NCBI GenBank assembly: GCA_947683425.1
Contig: CANTUQ010000031.1
Location: forward strand, 4,537,001 to 4,601,000
Length of the DNA stretch: 64,000 bases
Reading direction: 5' to 3'
DNA from: Excoecaria cochinchinensis
Lineage: Eukaryota; Streptophyta; Magnoliopsida; Malpighiales; Euphorbiaceae
Shown piece after piece: positions 55,854 through 64,000 of the stretch (positions are counted from its first letter, which is position 1; every line of letters starts with the position of its first letter). Below the pieces are notes generated by a model, which was given only the letters and a program-made list of their open reading frames with translations, was not told the origin of the DNA and searched no databases. A program made the position numbers and the translations under genes.

Positions 55854-58255
55854 TGTAGACACCGGGTCTTGAGGCAGCCCAGATTAGAGTTACTTGATGA
55901 AGAGATCAAATGTCTATTTTCGGATAAATGGATGGAATTCGGAGGTTTTCCTCTTTCGGTTTCACAAGGATTAAAGTCTTTCTCTTTATAGCGTTAGGTT
56001 TTAAAGGAGTTTGGGAAATTAGGCTTGAAAATTGTAGTTTTGCTCCGCAGACGGGAAGCCTGTCGGAGTTGGGACACCCGTCTCTATTTGGTGTTTCCCG
56101 TCCCTAGCATTTAGAGACGGACCATCGCTTAGATAGATGGGCCGTCTCTTGTGTTGTAGAGATGGCCATCTGTAGTATGAGTGATGGAGACGTGTCTGCA
56201 TAGAGACGCCCGTCCCTAGTCCCGTGCATCGGTCCATCTGTCATCTAGATTACCACGCGTACCCTTATTACCGACCCCGATCGGTATTTATTGGGATGGC
56301 TGTCGAAAGTGGATTTGATCAAATAACACCGGATTTGGTAAAATTTTATTTAATAAGTCAAATATCTCCCAAATTTGAATGAGATTGGGGCAGATATTTG
56401 GTTAATAACTGAATTTTAAAATCCTTTTAAAATTCAAACTTTAAAATTGATGTTTATCCCAATTATCTTCTAAACTCTATAAATAGTGGATTAAATTTCA
56501 TTATTTGGGGTTAGAAAAATTTGAAGGGAGAATCTTTTTATGAAGCAATTTACCAAAATCCAAATTAAATATTTTTTTTCTCAAAAATCTCTATTTTCAG
56601 TTGATTTTTATTCTACGAAAAATTCTTTCAACCTTTCTACTCTTTTCTCAATTTTTATTTGTGAATTAAGCTAATTTGAGGCAATGAAATTCATTCGTTT
56701 CTGTCTATCCGGCCAATTCCAATATTTGAATCGCTGTCAAATTTTCAAGAAAGAAAAACATAAATTTTCTTTTCTTGATCCATTTTTATTCGATCCTTGT
56801 GAAGTGTGCAAGACCGAAGTCATTCGATATCCACCCAGAAGGTAAAATCTGAGGGTAAACATTCTGGATTAATATTCGTGTAATTTAATTGGCTTATATT
56901 AATTGTTTTGATCTTTGATTTTTTATTTATTTATTTATTTGACAAAGAATTTCAAGTGAAGTTTTGAAGTTTTATTTTTTGGAATTAGGGGTGACCGACG
57001 GGCAGGGGGGTCACCGACGTCCGTCCCTAATTTGAGAGATGGGACATAGATGATGCACCACTCCTTCCGCCGGTCACACTAGGGACGTCGTCGATAGTAT
57101 GCGTACGGCTCTAACTTACATCTTTTATTCTTTTATCTTTTAACTCATTTCCTTTAAAATCTATTATTATTTTAATTTTCTTTACTTTATTTTGTTTTGT
57201 TTTTGACACTGACATGTTTATTTTTGTGAGTTATTACATGACCATTTTGGATGAGTTGGAGTTGTTAATGATGGTGGCTGCGTCAATCAGAGGATTTCCA
57301 TCCGGGTTCTTTCTTTACCCTTGTTTTGTTGCTTTATTTTATTTTATTCATTTTACCATAAAAATTGTTTAATCCCATTAGAGTAAAAATGGCCAAATGT
57401 TTTATAGCAATTAATTTGGGATTTTCCGAAAGTCAGAGGACCAAAGTCCTATTTTTTAGCCAATAAAATCGACACTTCTCAAAAATCAATTTGTAATAAA
57501 TATGCATGGCAGGACCATTGTCCTCATTTCAATGAATATCCCGATTTCTGTATGATTTACATATCGTTTTATAATGGGAGTTGTATTCCGCCCCTAGTTT
57601 TATTGTAATTTATTTTTGTGTATTTAATTTTGTGTCAATTTACTGCTTTATCTATGTGAATGGATTGAGCTTTAATTAATTGCATCATATGAAATTTGAT
57701 GAAACAATAAAATTAAATCTTAATTATAATATTAATCAAGGTATAAATAAATGAGAAGTCCCAAACCCACTCTGGTCTTGGGCTCAATGAGGTTAGAGGT
57801 CCATCTCAGTGTTTCATTGGGATGGAATCTCCAAAATATCTCTTATTTCCCACCAAAAGGCCTAATCAATATAATCCTAGGCTCCTGGAGGTTAGACGAC
57901 CCTTCCTAATGTTCTATTGGGTGGTGACTCCAAGATCCCTCTGGTTTGCCCAAAATGGATAATTACGCTCTGTGTAATCCTAGGTTCCACGAGGTTAGAG
58001 GGTCATCCCAATGTTCTATTGGGCTGGCATCTCCAAGATCCTCTTGGCTTACCCAAAATGGATATGTACGCGCCATCTGAGGCTCGCTGAGGCTAGACGA
58101 CCCTTCACAATGTTCTGTTGGGTGGCGACTCCAAGACACCTCCTTGTTGCCCAATATAGATGCACTTGTAAATACCTTACAAGTTTTAATGAACCTCATC
58201 CCGATAATCCTAAAAGCGGGTCATCGGGGAGCCCCGGGGTTTGGCGCACATCACA
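55854..58255 (+). repeat. 3' LTR of element C
   Basis: An uninterrupted 2,402-bp LTR, TGTAGACACCGGG to CATCACA. It matches the split 5' LTR in order and content, with a missing stretch near 57110 (around 25-30 bp present at 25870-25900). TATA box 56478-56485; PBS-like sequences 57922-57932 (one mismatch) and 58123-58133 (perfect). Confidence 0.92.
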
Positions 58256-58980
58256 GCATCCCTTATGGATTTTCACACTAACTTTTCTTTGCGAGAAATG
58301 CATCCCTTTGGGGATTTTACATAACCCTATGCCTTATCTTTGCCTGGAATAGACCCAATCCACTCCAGTGACTTTTTTTTATTTTTTTATATATAGGATA
58401 GACTACCTATTCTCAGGTTTCACCCTGTCCTATGGCCTAACTTTTGCTTAGAGAGCAAGTTATGGTTTTTATCTCTAATGGCCTTTTCTTTTTTTTGTTT
58501 GTTTTGTTTGTTTATTTGTTTGTTTTTTTGCTGGAGAAGTTAAAATTATTGTCAAAGCCACCTTTCGCATCATAACACGTTGTGCCTAATAGTTGGAGAA
58601 TGATAAGTATTATGGGATACCTGCTGTCTTTTAGGGCATTGTTCTATCCTTTGTCTAATTACCATCTCCTCTAGGTGCAATTCATGTTACAAAGATCAGG
58701 GATCATGCTTTCACTGCGGAGCACAAAAAAATGTATCATTAGCTCTGATATCGATAATAGTGTGTATTGGATGAAGCACTAGAGTGGTAAGGGTAGTAGA
58801 GAACATATAATAGATCATGCATATGTAATATGTTACTTTTTATGCTGGAACTAGATAATTCTGAATATGCATAGTAAAATGCTCTAGTTATATCAATATA
58901 TCATTGCATAAATGTGTGCATTTCATTATGTTTTCATTACGCATGATCACTATTTGGCATTAATCTCAAAAATTCAAGAC
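58256..58980 (-). other. Element B internal region, right of element C
   Basis: Joins 24622 once C is removed: GGTAGT, then GTATC, then CCTTATGGATTTTCACAC. It carries reversed GTGAAAATCC copies (58267-58276 and near 58311), the block that is the antisense-gene intron in C, and a region similar to 60900-61480. No exon similarity was seen. AAGAC at 58976-58980 is the probable target duplication of element E. Confidence 0.65.
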
Positions 58981-60046
58981 TGTGATGCGCGCCGAACCCT
59001 TGAGGCCCCGAAAGCTCGCTTTTAGGATATTCAAGAGAGGTTCATAGAACTTGTAAGCATTACAAGGGCATTTATTTTGGGCAACAAGGAGGTATTTTGG
59101 AGTCGCCACCCAATAAAACATTGGGAAAGCTCATCTAGCCTCGGTGAGCCTAAGACAAGCGCATGCATCTATTTTGGGCAAAAAGGAGTATTTTGGAATT
59201 CCCATCCCAATAGAACATTGAGATGGTTCATCTAACCCCCGTTGAGCCTAAGATGACATACATCGGTTTATCTTGGGCAGCAAGAGATATTTTGGAGTTC
59301 CCACCCTAATAGAACATTGGGATGGTTCGTCTAACCTCGTTGAGCCTAAGACCATAGAAGGTTTAGGACTTCCCATTTATTCATACCTTGATTAAATTAT
59401 AATTGAGTTTTGAATTTAAAGTTTCATTCCTTTTTCATATATTTTAATGCAAAAAAAATAAAGTGCGGATCAATCACCTTGTGAAAGCGGTAAATAAAAG
59501 TAATCTAAAATAAAATGGATAAAGATACAATAATTTTACAACAAAACTAGGGGCGAAATACAATCCCGATTGCAAATGAAATGTAAATCATACATAAAAT
59601 GGGGTATTCATTAAGGATGAGGACAGAGGACATTGGTCCTCACATGCATACTTAAGAGAAAAAGTATTAAAGGTGACCGTTTATTTGGATGGAAAACTAG
59701 GACATTGATCCCATTTTTATTAGAAAAAATTCTAAATTAATTAATATAAATATAATTGTGATTTTCTTTTTAACATGCATAAAATAAATAATTTAATTGC
59801 AAATTACATTAACAAAATAAATAAAAAGCCAAAATAAAGAAAATAACATAAATAATAAAAATAATAAATCAAACCAAATGGCAAACATAAATAAAATTAA
59901 TGTTAGTAATTAAATCAATTAAACATATAAAATAATAATAATAAAGAAAAATAAATTAAAAAATGCATTACGAATGACAAATAAATTAAATGACATGATT
60001 GAAACAAATAAATCAACATATTAATAGATTTATACATAAAGACATA

Positions 60047-60122
<76 letters not shown>

Positions 60123-60377
60123 GTAATAATAAAAATGATGATAATAATAAAAATAATGATAATAATAATAGCAAAAATAATAAAAAAGAAGAATGAATAA
60201 TAAATAAATAAAAGAATAAAAATGTAAAAAAAAAAATGTAAAATCTATATCAAAGATAACATAAAATAAATAAATAAACAATAGTTCTAAAGATTTACAT
60301 GATGACAAATTAAATATGAACAAAAATAAAATAAAATAAAATAAAAATAAGGGATCAGGCTTAGAATATTTACCCTC
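58981..60377 (-). repeat. 3' LTR of element E, U3 deleted
   Basis: Begins TGTGATGCGCGCC and includes the PBS-like 11-mer (59098-59108) and a 74-bp (ATA)n run (60049-60122). It stops at TTTACCCTC, where other LTRs continue into U3. The U3 and LTR start are missing, and the sequence passes straight into tandem repeats through a shared ACCCTC. Confidence 0.8.
60049..60122. repeat. (ATA)n microsatellite
   Basis: About 24 uninterrupted ATA units followed by interrupted ones to about 60185. It lies in the LTR of element E. Confidence 0.95.
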
Positions 60378-60605
60378 CGTGGAGTATTAGTACGGTCATC
60401 GTGCTAACCCTTTTGAAGTTGTAGTGCCGTAGTCATGCTAACCTTCCTTAGAATGGTAGTATCGCCATTGTGCTAACCCTTATTGAAGCGGTAGTGCCGT
60501 GATCATGCTAACCTTCTGTAAAATGGTAGTGCCGCCATCATGCTAACCCTTTTGAGATTTGAATTGGTAGTGCTGTGATCTTGCTAACCCTTCTGAGATT
60601 TGAAG
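60378..60605 (-). repeat. Tandem repeats of element E
   Basis: About six units with GGTAGTGCCG...CGTGCTAACCCTT, the reverse of the array in element A. Confidence 0.85.
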
Positions 60606-62160
60606 TTGTGCCCTCTGAGAGCCCTTTGTTTGATTGCCCCCTAAGAGGTCTTTGGTTGATTATTTGGATTGGTGTCGTCATTCTGCTTTTGTCAATGTCC
60701 GCATCGAATCGTTTTTTACTGCAAAACTAGAAAGCCAAATATGAAGTAAAATTGTGAGCATGCACGTGAAATGCATGGGTCATGCAAAAAATGCAAGATA
60801 ATGGCGATAGCCGGGCCGGTCATAATTCGCGGTTAAACCAATGCCCTTTGGAATTGCTTTTGGATTTTCTGCCTTTGTGCGAGGTTCTCATCTGATGCCT
60901 ATAGTCATTTTCTTAAGGTAGTGCGTCCCTTGTAGATTTTCACACTAGCTTTTTTGAGTGGGAAATGCATCCTTTGCGGATTTTCACATAACCCTCTGCT
61001 TTATTTTTGCATAAAATGGACCCAACCCAATCCAGAGGCTTTTTTTTAAGGGCATACTGCTTGTTTTCAGGTTTTTACCCTATCCTTTTGCCTAACTTTT
61101 GCATAGAGAGCCAGTTACGGTTTTTATCTCTAACGGTTTTTTTTTTTAGATTGTAAGAGAGGTTGAAGCTGTTGCCAAAGATCTTTCAAGGGTGATCAGT
61201 ACGTACTTATACCCTAGACCATAGTCGTATGAGCTTAATTCTTCTCATGATGGTGTTGTAGAATTGGCTTCACAGTTAATAGCAGGATGAGTTAACTAAA
61301 GGACCCGAGTTGTGAGAGTAGCAGAGGTTAGACAGTAACAATGTGCTACTCTTATACTAGAACTAGACAACTTTGAGTATGCAAAATGAATTACTCTGAT
61401 CACATCAATATATCATTGCATAAATGCATACGTTTCAGTTTGATTTCATTACACATGATCATTATTTGGCATTAATCTCTAAAATACAAGACCCTATCTA
61501 ATCTCGGAATGGATCCTAAAAGCATCAAACTCCTGTTATTAATCAGCTCTCTTGGATTTTCATGGTTGAATATTTTCTCTCAGCCCTTAATTTTTGCCCA
61601 GAGTGCCTTTCTTTGTTTTTTTACCCTGGTAGGGCACCCAATTTTAGCAAGATCGCCTTTTTTCGGTTTTCGACTCACATGGCATTTATTATTATTTTTC
61701 TCATTTTTTTTAGCCTTTCCTATGGAACCTCCCTCAGTCTGTCAGCTTTGATTGGTTTCTTTGAATTCTCTTTTATTCTCGTTAGTCGGGAAGGTTGCTT
61801 CTTTTAACGATGTTCCTTCTTTTTTTTAGCATCAAAGGCTTTTTCTTGACCCTTGCGCAAACTGGCTGAGACGATGAGTTCTTTGTTTAGAACTTGAATT
61901 TAAAATCCCACACCTTGCTTTAGTCGACTTTGGTGGCTTAATTTCTGAAGTAGCCTTTAATGGTTAAGATGGAGTTGTACGTTGGCCTCATATGGTTTAG
62001 GACAAAACTATGGTTTTTTTTTTGTCTTTTTTTTTTGCCTTTTTTTTAATTTTTTTTCTTGAAGGGCAAAGTTTCTCTTGTCTTGAATTTGATGTGGCCC
62101 CTTAATGATCGGAGCTTGGTTTCATATGGCTGCATCGTATGCGTCCTAGATATTAAGGAG
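60606..62160 (-). other. Non-coding interior of element E
   Basis: Homologous, reversed, to 13700-15100 of element A. GTGAAAATC copies (as GATTTTCAC on plus) occur at 60935-60943 and 60979-60987. Poly-T runs are frequent (61137-61147, 62010-62055). No gene was recognised; reading frames at 61509-61807 are hydrophobic by T-richness. Confidence 0.55.
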
Positions 62161-62169
62161 GAATGGCTT

Positions 62170-62430
62170 TTAAAATTTGGCTCGTCGTCATGTTGCCATA
62201 TTGAAGCAGCGCTGTCCCAACAATGCCCTTGTCAATTTCTAGCATGTCATTCCAGGTCCAGGCAAAGGCTTTTTTTTCATCTTTTTTTTTTTATTTTTTT
62301 ATGAATCACTCAGAATCTTACTCTCTTCAGGAGTTATATCAGATGCTATCAAGATTTTCTTTGGGTTTTCTAAAGTCCTGAGATTAAATACAGTCGTATT
62401 AGTTGAATTAATGTCAAAAAATGAATGCAT
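62170..62430 (-). pseudogene. pol: Pol linker remnant at deletion junction (element E)
   Basis: Reading on the minus strand, DINSTNTT, LRTLENPKKILIAS and TPEE are followed by FAWTW and then non-coding sequence with GACAGCGCTGCTTC. This is the same junction as in element A (13480-13740). Confidence 0.75.
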
Positions 62431-62599
62431 CGTGATCATGAGAAATAAAATCACTAGAAACACCATACATATAAGCAAAAATGTACATTTATTGAAATAA
62501 CCAACATTGCAAATATTGTCATAAAAAAAAAGGTTCTTGGAATAATAACAAAAACTGAAAAAAAGAACATAATCTTCCTTGTTTTCATCTCCACTCTCA

Positions 62600-63999
62600 C
62601 TAGTGGATTAACAATCTATCGCCGCCACAGGAATCCCTTCTTCACTCTTCTCCCGATGGGTGATAGCGACATACTCATCTCCATATAGCTCTTGCAACAC
62701 ATACCACTCGATTAGACCAGACCCAATCATATACATGGTGGGGGGACTGCATTATAGCCTGCCTTTTTCTTCTTCTCTCTCTTCTCAGGATTCGTGATCT
62801 ATTTGGAGTCTATAAGATCTTGGATCTTGTTCCTCAAAGTCCGATAATAATTTGTTGGATGCCTAGTGTGCTGATAGTAGGCGCAGTACTAATCATCTCT
62901 ATGCCCTGGCTGTCCCTGATTCATGGTTGGCCTGGGTGGTAATGGTCGCAGCTTACACTCCTTTATCAATCTCTCCAATACCTACTTTGACCCTGTCCAA
63001 CCTTAGTAGCTGAAACCTAAGCTGACTTACCATTTCTGTTATTACTGCTCCCAGCACCACCTAATTTGTACCCTGATCGATTCCCAAAATTTTTCCTAGC
63101 AAAGTTATTTTGGCTTGCTTTCTTTGCTAGGTAACCCCCCTCAGCCTCTACAGCAATGTCCTTAAGTTACTCCCAATCTCTGAGCCCCTTAAAGCTGAGC
63201 AAGTTCCTCAAGTAAGGGCAGGAGTTCCTAATAAATAGCCTGATTTGGTCAGCAGTGTCAGGCTTCTGCTTCATCTCCATGACCCTATTCCTCTATCTGG
63301 TGAGGTATTCATTGAATGACTCATCACTCCTTTGCTGTAAAAGCTCGAGGTCCTTTAAGGTGACCTCTATTCTAGTGCTGCAGTCGTACTGCTTCATGAA
63401 CTCTTCAGTCAAAAAGTCCCAATCCTCCTTAGACCTTCTATCCAACCCGTGATACCAGTCCACTGCTGGACCCACTAGACTAAGGCAGAAATATTCCACC
63501 TTTTGCTCAACCATGTGCCATTCATCACTAGAGTATACTGCTTAATGTGTGCAGATAGATTTGAAGTACCGTCGAACTTCGACAACTTAGGCATTTTGAA
63601 CCGTTGGGGCATCAACTCTTAATCCCCTAGATCTCTGTCCTAAGGGTTAATCCCCTTTCTAACTGACAACATGCGGGTGATTGCCTCAATCTATTGCCTA
63701 ATTCCTCTCATAGCCTCATCCCCTACCCTGGGTGCTTTACCCCTTACAACTTGAGGTGTTATTGCCTCTTCATCTCCATCCTCCATTATAAAATCCTCAT
63801 CAGGATTAGAGATCATTGCCCTTCTTGGCTCAACAGGTGATATGGCTCTATGCTTATTGACAGGTTGGCGAACAACATTACCAATAAGAGGAGCCTCCCC
63901 ACAAGCAAGAGGTTCACCTTGCCCTCTAGCATGGACTATCGGTGGTTGTGGAGCAACAGGTGGTTATGGAGCAACCGGTGGTTGTGCAGTAGGAGGATG
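62600..63999 (-). pseudogene. gag: gag of element E, partial and broken
   Basis: Minus-strand gag, entering from the right edge. The Pro/Gln-rich N-terminal part is at 63900-63999, the core (YFCLSLVGPAVDWYHGL, SKEDWDFLTEEF) at 63293-63514, and the C-terminal part to about 62800. The knuckle near 62850-62900 reads CAYYQHTRHPTNYY: the second and fourth ligands (His, Cys in A) are now Tyr, so zinc binding is lost. A stop and frame changes occur elsewhere. The N-terminus is outside the window. It is closer to gag of A than of C. Confidence 0.8.
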
Positions 64000-64000
64000 A

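Larger units (their letters stand above)
24628..58255 (+). mobile_element. Element C: large Tat element with two extra genes
   Basis: The element begins TGTAGACACCGGGTC and ends CATCACA, flanked by GTATC (24623-24627) and GCATC (58256-58260), a 5-bp duplication with one transition. Removing three nested insertions leaves about 18.2 kb, within the range of Ogre-like elements. The net LTR lengths are 2,416 and 2,402 bp. Order: 5' LTR, tRNA-Arg PBS, leader, gag, protease, RT, RNase H, second RNase H, integrase, an antisense gene, a sense gene, tandem repeats, 3' LTR. It sits in the 3' region of minus-strand element B. Gag-pol and both extra genes carry stops. Confidence 0.92.
58981..63999 (-). 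mobile_element. Element E: Tat element, minus strand, partial in window
   Basis: The left edge is an LTR end (TGTGATGCGCGCC at 58981). Its interior continues past the window. It has the A-type tandem repeats, the GTGAAAATCC block, the shared pol deletion and a partial gag, so it is a close relative of element A in reverse orientation. The 5' LTR and right target duplication are not visible. Confidence 0.8.

Noticed and set aside
59999..60196. Poly-Asn reading frame
   Set aside because: Translation of the (ATA/AAT)n microsatellite.
1..64000. tRNA, rRNA or host gene
   Set aside because: No cloverleaf-like segment, rRNA signature or non-transposon protein was recognised; matches to tRNA-Arg are short primer-binding sites.

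Overview
This is a gene-poor, AT-rich stretch of a plant nuclear genome (angiosperm, probably one with a large genome) built almost entirely from LTR retrotransposons inserted into one another. The main components are Ty3/gypsy elements of the Tat lineage (Ogre/Grande/Retand-like). The evidence is: LTRs of about 2.3-3.3 kb that begin TGTAGACACC and end GCGCGTCACA; a primer-binding site matching the 3' end of plant tRNA-Arg; a gag knuckle of the form C-x2-H-x4-H-x4-C; gag-PR-RT-RNaseH followed by a second, archaeal-type RNase H and integrase; and variable tandem repeats before the 3' LTR. I see no host gene, tRNA or rRNA.

Layout, left to right. 1-1585: end of an LTR of a different, possibly chromoviral, type, inserted in the integrase of a decayed minus-strand Tat pol (1586-5329). 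5330-6284: two LTR fragments in inverted orientation. 6285-8548 and 19012-19145: 3' LTR of a minus-strand element B, split by complete element A (8549-19006, target duplication CTGTG, gag remnant, RT-integrase deleted). 19146-24627: 3' region of B, holding a solo LTR (20102-23409, CTAAC). 24628-58255: element C, about 18.2 kb once nested DNA is removed, flanked by GTATC/GCATC. C contains a solo LTR in its 5' LTR (26816-28934), a solo LTR in its integrase (36322-38663, GCAGC), and complete non-coding element D (42841-53796, GGTAC). 58256-58980: more of B. 58981-63999: minus-strand element E with a truncated 3' LTR, the same pol deletion as A, and a partial gag running off the window.

Element C is the centre of interest. 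Downstream of pol it carries two extra genes facing away from each other. The antisense gene (39284-40451, one apparent 203-bp intron) encodes a protein resembling the plant mobile domain / DUF7745 type. The sense gene (41759-42840 plus 53802-54758) has its own TATA box and an apparent 5'-UTR intron; it encodes an ATHILA-ORF1-like domain, a Pro/Gln-rich linker, a coiled coil and an acidic tail. Their two TATA boxes are about 215 bp apart. Both genes are broken by stops or frameshifts, as is gag-pol.

Other patterns not explained by ordinary annotation: each well-preserved LTR 3' region carries a second copy of the first 11 bases of the primer-binding site, often just after a short hairpin; a repeated GTGAAAAyCC motif, lying inside the antisense gene's intron in C, persists in A, B and E where the exons are gone; five palindromes at 20-bp spacing occur in one LTR; and a leader intron with its donor inside the LTR is plausible. 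All functional statements are read from sequence and memory of the families; no search or alignment was run.
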